DNA from: Zhongshania sp.
Lineage (GTDB): Bacteria; Pseudomonadota; Gammaproteobacteria; Pseudomonadales; Spongiibacteraceae
Length of the DNA stretch: 40,593 nt
Direction of reading: 5' to 3'
NCBI GenBank assembly: GCA_018066965.1
Contig: JAGPVP010000121.1
Span: 1-40,593 of the forward strand
The notes beneath the pieces are model-generated. The model saw only the letters and a list, made by a program, of their open reading frames with translations, was not told where the DNA came from and did not search any database. Both the position numbers and the translations under genes were made by a program. Below are positions 16,657 to 25,235 of this stretch, one piece after another (position 1 is the first letter of the stretch; each line of letters opens with the position of its first letter).

Positions 16657-17514
16657 ATGAAAGCTATAGTTCAGCCAGTACGCCGTAACCTAGAATTTCA
16701 TCTACCAAAAGATCGCATCGGCGATTGGCATGCGGGTGGCGCTCATATCGCGCACTTTTTTAACGCACTATCCATCTTTTTTCCGGATGGCGAGCGCTTC
16801 TTTATAGATAGCGTGCGTCACTACCGTGACCGCATTCAAGACCCGGAGTTGAAGGAGTCTGTGCGTGGTTTTATAGGCCAAGAGGCAATGCACGGTCGCG
16901 AACATGAGGAATACAACGATGCCTTGGTTGAAAAGGGCATGCCGGCTGACCGCTATGGCCGCATTGTTATTCGCTTACTCAAGTTCTTTACTCGGTTTAC
17001 GCCTAAATCGGCTCAGCTTGCTGGCACTATTGCCTTAGAGCATCTCACTGCAATTTTGGCGAATATGGTGTTGAGTGAGCCTCGCAGTTTAGCGGGCTCT
17101 GAGCCACGTTATGCCGCGATATGGAAGTGGCACGCACTAGAAGAAACTGAGCACAAAGCGGTGGCTTACGATGTGTATCAGCAGGTATTGGGTGGTGGTT
17201 TATCAGGTTATCTGCATCGCTGCACCGCATTGCTTACTGCGACTTTTATATTTTGGATGATGGTTATTCCATTCCACATTGGTTTGGTACGCCGCGAAGG
17301 TCAGCTATTCAATATTGTTGGTTGGATTAAGGTTATGAACTTCCTGTGGGGTTCACCGGGGGTGTTACGTAGAACCATTCCAGATTGGTTGGACTACTTT
17401 AAGCCTGGCTTCCATCCTTGGGATCACGACAATGCGCATTACTTAGCTGATATGGATTCACTGGTCGGCGAAGTGACCGCCTACGACAATAAGGTAGCAG
17501 GTGCTGCTGCATGA
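16657..17514 (+). CDS. PF10118-type 'metal-dependent hydrolase', likely diiron protein
   Basis: This 285-residue protein matches the family named predicted metal-dependent hydrolase (PF10118), recognised from FIGQEAMHGREHEEYN and KWHALEETEHKAVAYDVY. The ligand-like residues form a ferritin-like diiron pattern: E46, then E76-x-x-H79, then E128, then E163-x-x-H166. This suggests a two-iron oxygen-activating centre in a helix bundle rather than a hydrolase; that is inference. A hydrophobic segment at about 188-212 may anchor it in or against the membrane. The start has AAGGGGA upstream. It is first in a tight four-gene run (ATGA overlap with the next gene) with a hydrolase, a BVMO-type enzyme and an SDR, so it may hydroxylate or desaturate the same lipid. 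Confidence 0.82.
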   Translation: MKAIVQPVRRNLEFHLPKDRIGDWHAGGAHIAHFFNALSIFFPDGERFFIDSVRHYRDRIQDPELKESVRGFIGQEAMHGREHEEYNDALVEKGMPADRYGRIVIRLLKFFTRFTPKSAQLAGTIALEHLTAILANMVLSEPRSLAGSEPRYAAIWKWHALEETEHKAVAYDVYQQVLGGGLSGYLHRCTALLTATFIFWMMVIPFHIGLVRREGQLFNIVGWIKVMNFLWGSPGVLRRTIPDWLDYFKPGFHPWDHDNAHYLADMDSLVGEVTAYDNKVAGAAA

Positions 17515-18512
17515 ATGCGGTGAATGAAATTGCAGTGCAGAATGTTGCGATTTCGGATGAATTAGATGTGATGCGTGACCGCTATTTAGCCACACCGCTT
17601 GCAGATATTGATCACGCAGCGCTTACTCGCTGGCGGCCTAAAGCTACGTTGTGGCAGCGCTTGCAGCCACTGATGGGCCTACAGGCGGGTTTAAAGCGTC
17701 GAGCAGAGCAAGTAGGTGATCACAGTATTTGCTATTGGGCCGGCGGTAATAGTGCTGGGCCAGTCGTGGTATTGCTTCACGGCTTTGGGGCGAGTAAGGA
17801 GAATTGGAGCTATTTAGCCGCCAAATTGCGTAGTAAATACTATTTGTTGGTTCCCGATTTGGCTGGATTTGGCGACAGTGATTTCCATGCTGATGCGGAT
17901 TATCGAATGGCGCCCCAAGCAGATCGTATTGCGGCTTGGTTGCAATTATTAGGTGTTGAAAAAGCACATTTTGTCGGTAGCTCTATGGGCGGTGCTATTG
18001 CGGCTCAGCTTGCATCGCGTCATCCCCATCTAGTTGACACCTTATGTTTAATGAATGCGGCGGGGGTGCCTGGTCGGTATCTTAGCCAGTTGGAAAGTGG
18101 TTTGGCGGCGGGTGTGAATTATCTAGCACCTGCTAGGCCACGGGATACTTGGCAGGTTTTTGCCATCGCCCTACATAGACGGCAGCGCATATTTGGCATG
18201 ATTTTAAGCTTTTTTATGGCGGGGGCCATGAGTCATCGCAAATGCGTAAATGACTATATTTTCTCGCACTTAGTCGATTCATTAAAAGACACCTATTTAA
18301 GTCTGAATAAAATCTCCGCACCTACCTTGGTTTTGTGGGGTAATTCGGATCAAGTTTTAAATGTCACCTGCGCTGATCAATTTTGTGAGCAAATCGCCGG
18401 CGCAAAGGCGATGATTTTACCCGCAGTGGGCCACTTACCCATGATTGAAGAGCCAGGGCTAACGGCAAGGGTTATTGGCGACTTCTGGCGAGCAGAAACA
18501 AGAGTGAAATAG
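17511..18512 (+). CDS. Alpha/beta hydrolase (serine nucleophile)
   Basis: This 333-residue hydrolase has the oxyanion motif HGFG (90-93) and a nucleophile elbow GSSMGG with S158; D280 (GNSD) and H308 (VGHLP) complete a likely triad. About 60 residues precede the fold, without a signal peptide. Unlike the nearby enzyme at 15590 it has a Ser nucleophile, so it fits an esterase, lipase or lactonase. Its ATG overlaps the stop of the PF10118 gene (ATGA), and the next gene starts three bases after its stop, so the three are translationally coupled. A Baeyer-Villiger enzyme makes esters or lactones, and a serine hydrolase next to it could open them, which is inference from order. Confidence 0.87.
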   Translation: MNAVNEIAVQNVAISDELDVMRDRYLATPLADIDHAALTRWRPKATLWQRLQPLMGLQAGLKRRAEQVGDHSICYWAGGNSAGPVVVLLHGFGASKENWSYLAAKLRSKYYLLVPDLAGFGDSDFHADADYRMAPQADRIAAWLQLLGVEKAHFVGSSMGGAIAAQLASRHPHLVDTLCLMNAAGVPGRYLSQLESGLAAGVNYLAPARPRDTWQVFAIALHRRQRIFGMILSFFMAGAMSHRKCVNDYIFSHLVDSLKDTYLSLNKISAPTLVLWGNSDQVLNVTCADQFCEQIAGAKAMILPAVGHLPMIEEPGLTARVIGDFWRAETRVK

Positions 18513-18515
18513 ACA

Positions 18516-20051
18516 ATGACCAACGATAAAAATAATACGCAAGGCAATAAACAGATCGACGAAGTCGCTATTATTGGTGCAGGTTTTGGTGGCTTGGGTC
18601 TAGCAATTAGAATGCAGCAGCAGGGTCTTAATGACTTTGTGATTTATGAGCGTGCAAGCGATGTCGGCGGAGTGTGGCGTGACAATGTGTATCCTGGCGC
18701 TGCCTGCGATGTGCCCTCACACTTATACTCGTTTTCTTTTGAGCCAAACCCTGATTGGGGGAGAACGTTTGGGCCTCAGCAAGAGATCCATCGCTATCTT
18801 CGCCATTGCACAGAAAAATATAAGCTGCGTGACAAAATTGAATTCAACACTGCGCTAAGTGATATGGCATTTTGCGAGTCTAGTGGATTGTGGAATTTGA
18901 CCTTTGTCGACGGTAGCCGGCGGCAAGCACGTGCCGTAGTAATGGCGATTGGCGCTTTAAATATTCCCCAATATCCCGACATAGTCGGTGTTGATAGTTT
19001 TGCTGGCAAAGTCATGCACACCGCTGAATGGGATCAGAGTTATGACCTTGCAGGTAAGCGTGTTGCCGTTATTGGCACTGGCGCGAGTGCGATCCAAGTA
19101 GTGCCATCTATTCAGCCTCAGGTAGCGACGCTGAATGTCTTTCAGCGCACACCGCCGTGGGTAATGCCTAAGTTTGACAAACCGCTTAGCCCTGCCCGCC
19201 AACGCCTGTATAGACGCTGGCCGATAGTTCAACGCACTGTGCGCCGTCTGCAATATTTGATGGCGGAAAGCGTCGTACCTGCTTTTATGTGGGACAGTTT
19301 TCTTACTCGTTTTGGCGAGGCAATGGGCCGTCGTTATTTGCGGAAAGTGGTTAGCGATCCCGCTTTGCAGAAAAAATTGTCTCCTAAATACGCTATGGGT
19401 TGTAAGCGTGTTTTATTGTCAGACGACTATTACCCAGCGTTGACTAAGAGTAATGTTAATGTCTGTGTAGAGGGTATCGACAGCGTTGATGAAACGGCCA
19501 TATGCACCAGCGATGGCCGGCGGCATGAGGTGGATGCGATTGTTTTTGCTACCGGTTTTAAAGTACCGGTTTCCGGCGCGCCGATTCCTGTTCGCGGAGT
19601 GGGTGGTCGTTTGCTTGAAAAGGACTGGGCAATAGGTAGTGAAGCCTACAAAGGTATGGCAGTGTCGGGTTATCCGAACATGATGTATGTCATGGGGCCA
19701 AACACAGGGCCGGGCAACACCTCAGTGATTTTTTATATCGAATCACAAATTAATTATATTTTGAAATATTTAAAAACGCTGCGAAAAAGTCAGAATAAAT
19801 ATCTTGATTTAAAGCCTATGGTTCAGCGCGAGTTTAATGCCGATATACAAGAGCGTTTTAAAGGTACCACGTGGACGTCCGGTTGTAATAGTTGGTACCT
19901 AACCAAAGACGGTAAAAACACGACCTTGTGGCCGAGTTTCTCTTGGCAGTATCGATTAACAACACGGCATTTTTCTGCGGTGGAGTATGAGTTTGTGAAC
20001 GCATCTAATGAGGAGGCAGAATTAGAGTCCTCTGTGGCAGCGGCAAGTTAA
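18516..20051 (+). CDS. Flavin monooxygenase of the Baeyer-Villiger type
   Basis: This 511-residue FAD/NADPH enzyme inserts oxygen next to a ketone or oxidises a soft nucleophile. The FAD-binding GAGFGG is at 21-26. The Baeyer-Villiger fingerprint F-x-G-x-x-x-H-T-x-x-W-D occupies 162-173 (FAGKVMHTAEWD). The NADPH-binding GTGASAIQ is at 187-194. The ATG lies three bases after the stop of the preceding serine hydrolase. The gene set of BVMO, hydrolase and SDR recalls the Mycobacterium tuberculosis mymA operon, but the PF10118 partner, MerR regulator and TonB receptor are different. The substrate is probably hydrophobic, by context only. Confidence 0.9.
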   Translation: MTNDKNNTQGNKQIDEVAIIGAGFGGLGLAIRMQQQGLNDFVIYERASDVGGVWRDNVYPGAACDVPSHLYSFSFEPNPDWGRTFGPQQEIHRYLRHCTEKYKLRDKIEFNTALSDMAFCESSGLWNLTFVDGSRRQARAVVMAIGALNIPQYPDIVGVDSFAGKVMHTAEWDQSYDLAGKRVAVIGTGASAIQVVPSIQPQVATLNVFQRTPPWVMPKFDKPLSPARQRLYRRWPIVQRTVRRLQYLMAESVVPAFMWDSFLTRFGEAMGRRYLRKVVSDPALQKKLSPKYAMGCKRVLLSDDYYPALTKSNVNVCVEGIDSVDETAICTSDGRRHEVDAIVFATGFKVPVSGAPIPVRGVGGRLLEKDWAIGSEAYKGMAVSGYPNMMYVMGPNTGPGNTSVIFYIESQINYILKYLKTLRKSQNKYLDLKPMVQREFNADIQERFKGTTWTSGCNSWYLTKDGKNTTLWPSFSWQYRLTTRHFSAVEYEFVNASNEEAELESSVAAAS

Positions 20052-20065
20052 TTTAGGGGCTTAGG

Positions 20066-20905
20066 GTGAAAAATTTTAATAATAAAGTTATCGCCGTGAC
20101 CGGCGCCGGATCAGGTATTGGTAGAGCGTTGGTTATTGCATTAAGAGCCGCTGGGGCGCGGGTTGCGGCTTCAGATATTGTCGAGGCAAACTTACAAGCT
20201 CTTCGTGAGTATGGCGATGAGTCTGAGCTATTTTTGGCTAAATTAGACGTTAGCGATAACGCGGCCATGAAAGCGTGGGCAAAGTCAGTAAAGGCGCACT
20301 TTGGAGTGGTAGATGGAATTATTAATAACGCAGGCGTGGCGCTGAGTTGCCACGCAGCTGAGCAGCCGCGCGAACAAATGGAGTGGGTTTTTGGCGTTAA
20401 TTACTGGGGAGTGATTAATGGGGTAGAGGCTTTCTTGCCTGAGTTGCTGGAGCGCCCAGAAGCTTGCGTGGTCAATATTTCGTCTTTATTTGGTTTGATG
20501 TCCGTGCCGTCGCAGTCATCGTATAACGCCGCTAAATTTGCGGTAAGAGGCTATTCAGAATCCTTGCGTCAAGATTTACGTGACACCAAGGTAAAAGTGG
20601 TTACGGTGCATCCCGGTGGTATAAAAACCAATATAGCCAATAATGGCAGGCATCTAAATTCGATTACGGGCAATGCGGCTGATCTTGGGAAAACGGCGGA
20701 TCTTTTTAATAGCATTGCTGCCACCACGCCAGAAAAAGCCGCTGCGGTTATTATGCGTGGAATGCGCAAATCCAAGGCGCGGGTACTTATCGGCGGTGAT
20801 GCCAAATTACTGGATGTAATTCAGCGATTATTTCCCAGTTGCTACGATCGCTTATTGGTGCCGCTTATGAATGCCGGTACTCGAATGGTGCTGAAGCGTA
20901 TTTAA
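20066..20905 (+). CDS. Short-chain dehydrogenase/reductase (SDR)
   Basis: This 279-residue SDR has the cofactor loop TGAGSGIG at 12-19, NNAG at 87-90 and active-site S140, Y153 and K157 (YNAAK). The long C-terminus (KARVLIGGDAKLLDVIQRL and a last hydrophobic stretch) is typical of the SadH-like subgroup associated with membrane lipids. The start is GTG with AGGGG seven bases ahead; no ATG fits. It closes the PF10118-hydrolase-BVMO-SDR run, 14 bp after the monooxygenase, and is followed by a hairpin. It could convert an alcohol produced by the oxygenase or hydrolase to a ketone, or the reverse. Confidence 0.9.
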   Translation: MKNFNNKVIAVTGAGSGIGRALVIALRAAGARVAASDIVEANLQALREYGDESELFLAKLDVSDNAAMKAWAKSVKAHFGVVDGIINNAGVALSCHAAEQPREQMEWVFGVNYWGVINGVEAFLPELLERPEACVVNISSLFGLMSVPSQSSYNAAKFAVRGYSESLRQDLRDTKVKVVTVHPGGIKTNIANNGRHLNSITGNAADLGKTADLFNSIAATTPEKAAAVIMRGMRKSKARVLIGGDAKLLDVIQRLFPSCYDRLLVPLMNAGTRMVLKRI

Positions 20906-20931
20906 TAATCGCATTTGTTTTTGCTGAGGTA

Positions 20932-20954
20932 TGTGGCGCAGATGCTGCGCCACA
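20932..20954. terminator. Hairpin at the end of the island
   Basis: TGTGGCGCAG and CTGCGCCACA form a perfect 10-bp GC-rich stem with a 3-base loop, followed on the plus strand by GTGTTTATT. It lies between the convergent SDR and ygfZ, and probably ends both transcripts. Four bases separate it from the ygfZ stop. Confidence 0.65.
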
Positions 20955-20958
20955 GTGT

Positions 20959-22002
20959 TTATTCGGCAGAAGGAAGGGCGTAAGGCAGGTCTAATATTGT
21001 TAAGCAGATGGATTCATCTGCAAAATGAATATTGTTTGCTGCTATTGAGTCTTCCGTTAGCACCGCTAATAATTCAACTTTGCCGTTGTTTTCAATCGCC
21101 GATACCAGGTTGCCAATACTTTGTGTTTGATCACCGCTATATAAATCTGTACCGGGGGCGTGGCTAAATGTTCTGTCAGATTGAGCCAGTGTGGCGCGAT
21201 ATAAACGACGTTTGAGTTTGCCGCGGTACTGCATTCTGGCAACCACTTCCTGACCGGTATAACAGCCTTTATTAAAGCTAACGCCGCCAATAAGTTGGTA
21301 ATTTAGCATTTGGGGAATGAAAGTGTCTTGGGTGGCGGCGCAAATCTCACCAAGACCTGCTGCAATGTTTTGGGCCTCCCAGTGGGTCGAGTCTATCGCG
21401 GTGGCGTTGGTGCTTAGCTTCGCCCATAGCTCAATAGCGGACTCTGCCAGTGTCCAGCATTCAAATCGCTCACCTTCATCGTCTAGCTGTACTAAAACGG
21501 TTTGGCCGTCGGTGACTTGCTTCATTAGTGCAGTGGGGGTCATGCCGATGTGCTGTATTAACTGGCTTCTGGCGTTTTTGCCGGAGATGCCAATCGCTAC
21601 GTATTCAGATGTTGCGTCACGAATTTTCGCTTTTGAGAATACAATGTACTTTGCCAGTGTGGCGCAGGCTGACTCGGCGGTATCGGCATGAAGCCTGAGT
21701 AGTACGTCGTCACTGCTACGCATACCCGCGATGAAACTCATCACCATGCGGCCTTTAATATTGCAATAGCTTCCCAGCGCGGCGCTTTCGGTGTCTATTT
21801 TACGCCAATCGCAGGTGGTTTGGCCTTGTAGAAATTTACTGCTGTCAGGCCCCTCAATAGCGAGAAAGCCGTATTGACTAAGCGCGCTGATATTGCAGTC
21901 ACTAAGCTCCGTGCTTGGTGAGCTAGCAACCTTCCAGTAACGCCCAGTCGATAGGCTGCTCTCAGGATATTGAACTGTTAAAGATTCCCAAAATGTATTC
22001 AT
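20959..22002 (-). CDS. ygfZ: tRNA-modifying / iron-sulfur repair protein YgfZ
   Basis: YgfZ is a folate-binding protein related to the glycine-cleavage T-protein; it supports the assembly or repair of certain iron-sulfur enzymes such as MiaB. The hallmark KGCYTGQE occurs at 245-252 with the family cysteine at C247, followed by VARMQYRGKLKRRL. At 347 residues it is slightly longer than the E. coli protein. It is divergent from sdhE-ygfX, an arrangement common in gammaproteobacteria, with about 136 bp between starts. It has no relation to the island that precedes it. Confidence 0.92.
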   Translation of the reverse strand: MNTFWESLTVQYPESSLSTGRYWKVASSPSTELSDCNISALSQYGFLAIEGPDSSKFLQGQTTCDWRKIDTESAALGSYCNIKGRMVMSFIAGMRSSDDVLLRLHADTAESACATLAKYIVFSKAKIRDATSEYVAIGISGKNARSQLIQHIGMTPTALMKQVTDGQTVLVQLDDEGERFECWTLAESAIELWAKLSTNATAIDSTHWEAQNIAAGLGEICAATQDTFIPQMLNYQLIGGVSFNKGCYTGQEVVARMQYRGKLKRRLYRATLAQSDRTFSHAPGTDLYSGDQTQSIGNLVSAIENNGKVELLAVLTEDSIAANNIHFADESICLTILDLPYALPSAE

Positions 22003-22138
22003 AGTGTCTCAGAGGTGTTGCTGCTAGGTGCCGACGTGTAAGTATAAAGTTAGCTGCGGTGTGATTGCCGCCGATTGCCGCTATAATACGCGTTTTTGTA
22101 GCCGCTTAATGCAGGCTACCGTGATGAAGTGGAAAATA

Positions 22139-22399
22139 ATGGTTTCAGAAAACGAGTTCAAGCGAATTCGCTGGGCCTGCCGTCGCGGCATGCTGGAGTT
22201 GGATTTGGTTATGGTGCCCTACGTGGAGCATCGCTTTAGAGATTTAGATGCTGATAATCAGCAGCGCTTTATTAATTTACTTGAGAGTGAGGATACGGAT
22301 TTGTTTATGTGGTTTCTGGGTCGAAACCTTCCGGAAGACCCAGATCTGGCGATGATCGTCGATGACATCAATACGTTCACCAAAACCCCTAGATCTTAA
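22139..22399 (+). CDS. sdhE: Succinate dehydrogenase assembly factor SdhE
   Basis: SdhE helps attach FAD covalently to the succinate dehydrogenase flavoprotein. This 86-residue form has the conserved start of the family, FKRIRWACRRGMLELDLVM, with the RG-x-x-E motif that contacts the flavoprotein, and FMWFLGR-x-x-PEDPDL near the end. I start it at the ATG giving MVSENEFKR because E. coli SdhE begins at the same distance from RWACRRG; the frame is open upstream for 37 codons with two further start-like codons, but that part overlaps a TATAAT-like sequence and is not conserved. ygfX overlaps its 3' end by 38 bp, so the two are coupled. Confidence 0.92.
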   Translation: MVSENEFKRIRWACRRGMLELDLVMVPYVEHRFRDLDADNQQRFINLLESEDTDLFMWFLGRNLPEDPDLAMIVDDINTFTKTPRS

Positions 22400-22814
22400 A
22401 TTTCAGCCATCGCGATGGCTGTGCGGGTATTTTATTGCTTTGCACGGCATTGTCGCATTGAGTCTGTGGCTGGTATTGCCCTCGATATTTGTCATCGCGT
22501 TGTTAATGCTACTGCTAGTGAGCGCGGCTTATTATGTGCTGCGCGATGTCTATTTCTGTACCCAAAAGTCTGTCGGCCGTCTTGCGTTTGCGGATAATCA
22601 CTGGCGCATTTATCAGGGGGATAACCGAGTAACGAGCGCCCCTACCGCACAGCGCGTTGAGCGTTTGGATGCGACGGTGTTGCCCTTTGGCTTGGTCCTG
22701 CGATTTAAATTAGCCAATGGCCGTGCGCTTTCAGTACCGATATTGCCAGATCAGCTAAGCTCAGATCATTATCGGCGCTTGCGTCAGTTGGCTAATTTTG
22801 CGCGCGCGACCTGA
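22362..22814 (+). CDS. ygfX: YgfX-like inner-membrane protein
   Basis: This 150-residue protein has two adjacent hydrophobic segments (about 22-37 and 40-61) and a soluble C-terminal half with WRIYQGDNR and LRFKLANGRALSVPILPDQ, as in the YgfX family. In E. coli, YgfX (CptA) is the membrane partner encoded beside sdhE, reported to affect cell division proteins; its role beyond that is unclear. It begins inside sdhE, overlapping by 38 bp, which supports the identification by position. The stop is 9 bp from the opposite nadB stop. Confidence 0.75.
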   Translation: MTSIRSPKPLDLKFQPSRWLCGYFIALHGIVALSLWLVLPSIFVIALLMLLLVSAAYYVLRDVYFCTQKSVGRLAFADNHWRIYQGDNRVTSAPTAQRVERLDATVLPFGLVLRFKLANGRALSVPILPDQLSSDHYRRLRQLANFARAT

Positions 22815-22823
22815 TGGCGGAGC

Positions 22824-24422
22824 TTATTGTTTTGCACCGCGAATATGGTAATTATCTGGTGTGAGTATGGTGTCTTCGGCCACATCCAATTGTTCTGGGT
22901 AATCAAGCGTGTAATGCAGGCCACGGCTTTCTGTGCGCTGCATAGCTGAGCGGATTATGAGCTCGGCAACCATGGCAAGATTGCGCAATTCCAATAAGTC
23001 GTTACTGACTTTGTAATTCGAATAGTATTCGCTAATTTCTTGCTGCAATAATGCCGCTCGATTTAGGGCCCGCTGCAGGCGTTTATTGGTGCGCACAATG
23101 CCTACGTAATCCCACATGAAACGGCGCAATTCATCCCAGTTGTGAGAAATAACGACGTCTTCGTCTGAGTCTGTTACTTGCGACTCATCCCAGGGTAGGG
23201 CGATATTGGGTTTTGGTAAGTCTGCGAGTCTGGCGCGAATGTCGGCTGCTGCCGAGGCGCCGTATACAAAGCATTCTAAGAGTGAATTACTGGCGAGACG
23301 GTTCGCACCGTGTAAGCCGGTGAATGAGGTTTCGCCAACTGCGTAGAGTCCGGCGATATCGGTTTGGCCTTGCTGATTTACCATCACTCCGCCGCAGGTA
23401 TAGTGCGCAGCAGGCACAACTGGAATGGCCTCGCGGGTAATGTCTATTCCCAGCTCAAGGCAGCGTGCTTTAATGGTGGGGAAGTGTTCGAGTAAAAATT
23501 CGGGCGATTTGTGGCTAATGTCGAGGTAGACGCAGTCGCTACCGAGGCGCTTCATCTCATGGTCGATGGCTCGGGCAACCACGTCGCGGGGGGCCAACTC
23601 ACCGCGTTCGTCATAGCGAAACATAAAACGTTCGCCGTTCGCTGAAATAAGTCTGCCACCTTCGCCACGAATGGCCTCGGTTATCAGGAAAGATTTAGCT
23701 TTAGGGTGGTAAAGACAGGTGGGGTGGAATTGGTTGAATTCCATATTGGCCACGCGGCATCCTGCTCGCCAAGCCATGGCGATGCCGTCGCCGCTGGCGC
23801 CGTCTGGGTTGCTGGTGTACAAATATGCCTTGTTGGCACCACCGGTTGCTAACACAATGGCTTTGGCGTGGAACAATTCCACGTGGCCGCTGTCTCTGTT
23901 CAGCACGTAAGCACCGTGACAGCGATCTTGTGCAATAATTAGGTCGACCGCGACATGCCGTGTAAAGATCTCAATGTTGGCGTTTTCTTTCGCGCGGTTA
24001 GTTAGTGTTTCAGACACTTCTCGCCCGGTTGCATCCGCTGCATGAATAATACGGCGCTGGCTGTGGCCACCCTCACGGGTAAGGTGAAAAGCGTCGCCGC
24101 TTTGCTCGTAGCGGCTAAATTGAACACCCTGTGATAGCAACCATTTAATGCTGTCACTACTATTTTTAACGGTAAAGCGCACGCTGTCTTCGTGGCAGAG
24201 TTGGGCGCCAGCGACTAAAGTGTCAGCAACGTGGGCATCAACGGTATCGCCATCGTGGAGCACGGCAGCAATACCGCCTTGTGCCCAGTAGGTGGAGCCA
24301 GCGTTAAGTTCGCCTTTACTGATAACGGCAATGCGTGCGGTGTCGGCAAGCTGCAGTGCTAAAGTGAGACCTGCGGCGCCGCTGCCTATCACTAATACGT
24401 CATGTGAATGGTAGTGGGTCAT
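22824..24422 (-). CDS. nadB: L-aspartate oxidase
   Basis: NadB oxidises L-aspartate to iminoaspartate, the first step of NAD synthesis, using FAD. The 532-residue protein has the FAD loop [16 protein letters not shown] near its start, then [23 protein letters not shown] substrate residues (here [15 protein letters not shown]), [21 protein letters not shown] and [11 protein letters not shown] start at the ATG giving [13 protein letters not shown], which has CAGGAG about ten bases upstream and agrees with E. coli length (540). The frame is open a further 104 codons, but this would run into the rpoE promoter and start. It faces away from rpoE, as in Pseudomonas. Confidence 0.96.
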   Translation of the reverse strand: MTHYHSHDVLVIGSGAAGLTLALQLADTARIAVISKGELNAGSTYWAQGGIAAVLHDGDTVDAHVADTLVAGAQLCHEDSVRFTVKNSSDSIKWLLSQGVQFSRYEQSGDAFHLTREGGHSQRRIIHAADATGREVSETLTNRAKENANIEIFTRHVAVDLIIAQDRCHGAYVLNRDSGHVELFHAKAIVLATGGANKAYLYTSNPDGASGDGIAMAWRAGCRVANMEFNQFHPTCLYHPKAKSFLITEAIRGEGGRLISANGERFMFRYDERGELAPRDVVARAIDHEMKRLGSDCVYLDISHKSPEFLLEHFPTIKARCLELGIDITREAIPVVPAAHYTCGGVMVNQQGQTDIAGLYAVGETSFTGLHGANRLASNSLLECFVYGASAAADIRARLADLPKPNIALPWDESQVTDSDEDVVISHNWDELRRFMWDYVGIVRTNKRLQRALNRAALLQQEISEYYSNYKVSNDLLELRNLAMVAELIIRSAMQRTESRGLHYTLDYPEQLDVAEDTILTPDNYHIRGAKQ

Positions 24423-24574
24423 GTTGCTATTTGCTCCTGCCGCAGTGCAGCTATAATATGCCGCTCGGGATCTAAATTGGCGCAAAGTATACTGATAGAA
24501 AGTCGCCTTACCAATATTTGCCTGCGTTGTCACCGCATAAAGCGGTACAGATGCTGAAAAGGGATACGATGACA

Positions 24575-24601
24575 GAACTTCTTTTAGCCCCGGTGGTCTA
24601 T
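24575..24601 (+). promoter_or_regulatory. Probable sigma-E promoter of rpoE
   Basis: GAACTT, 16 bp and TCTAT match the sigma-E/AlgU consensus (GAACTT, 16-17 bp, TCTGA) in the -35 box and the first three -10 bases. It lies about 38 bp before the rpoE start, leaving a leader of about 30 bases. It points to autoregulation of the rpoE-rseABC operon. Confidence 0.7.
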
Positions 24602-24638
24602 TCAACAGATGCTGCCGATTGGCTTGCGGTGAGGCAAT

Positions 24639-25235
24639 ATGGCCGAACCTAAACAGACGGATCAGCAGCTTGTTGAGCGGGTACAAAAGGGCGATAAACG
24701 TGCATTTGATATGCTCGTGCTCAAGTATCAGCACAAAATCTTCGGCTTGATTTCACGTTATGTGAAAGATAATGACGAAATTCAGGATGTGGCGCAGGAG
24801 GCGTTTATAAAAGCCTATCGCGCCCTGCCTAAATTTCGGGGTGACAGTGCGTTTTATACATGGCTTTACCGGATAGCGATTAATACCGCAAAAAATTATC
24901 TGGTAGCGCGTAATCGCCGCCCACCTGGTGTAGATGTTGATGTTGCGGACGCGGAGTATTTCGAAGGCCCCTCAGGCCTGAAAGATATCGAAACGCCGGA
25001 AAACCAACTTTACGGCGCAGAGCTGAAAAAAGTGGTACAGGACGCTATAAAGGCCCTGCCAGAAGATTTGCGGTCGGCACTTAGCCTGCGCGAGTTTGAT
25101 GGTTTGAGTTATGAAGATATTGCATCGGTAATGGATTGTCCGGTCGGTACGGTTCGGTCGCGTATTTTCCGCGCCCGGGAAGCAGTCGATCTGCGAGTTA
25201 AAGCCCAGATAAGTGGCGAAGAGGTGGAAGTATGA
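24639..25235 (+). CDS. rpoE: Envelope-stress sigma factor RpoE/AlgU
   Basis: This ECF sigma factor directs transcription of envelope-stress genes when released from its membrane anti-sigma factor. The 198-residue protein has the region 2 core ([46 protein letters not shown], residues about 41-85) and region 4 ([42 protein letters not shown]). The ATG has GAGG four bases upstream. The start of rseA overlaps its stop (ATGA). The operon order rpoE-rseA-rseB-rseC is as in E. coli and Pseudomonas (algU-mucABC). A promoter of its own type lies just upstream. Confidence 0.97.
   Translation: MAEPKQTDQQLVERVQKGDKRAFDMLVLKYQHKIFGLISRYVKDNDEIQDVAQEAFIKAYRALPKFRGDSAFYTWLYRIAINTAKNYLVARNRRPPGVDVDVADAEYFEGPSGLKDIETPENQLYGAELKKVVQDAIKALPEDLRSALSLREFDGLSYEDIASVMDCPVGTVRSRIFRAREAVDLRVKAQISGEEVEV

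Noticed and set aside
22028..22138. Upstream extension of sdhE
   Set aside because: E. coli SdhE begins near the chosen ATG; the extra residues look unstructured and cover a TATAAT-like box.
24423..24734. N-terminal extension of nadB by 104 codons
   Set aside because: It runs through the divergent rpoE promoter and into rpoE, is not conserved in aspartate oxidases, and a good start with CAGGAG exists at 24422.
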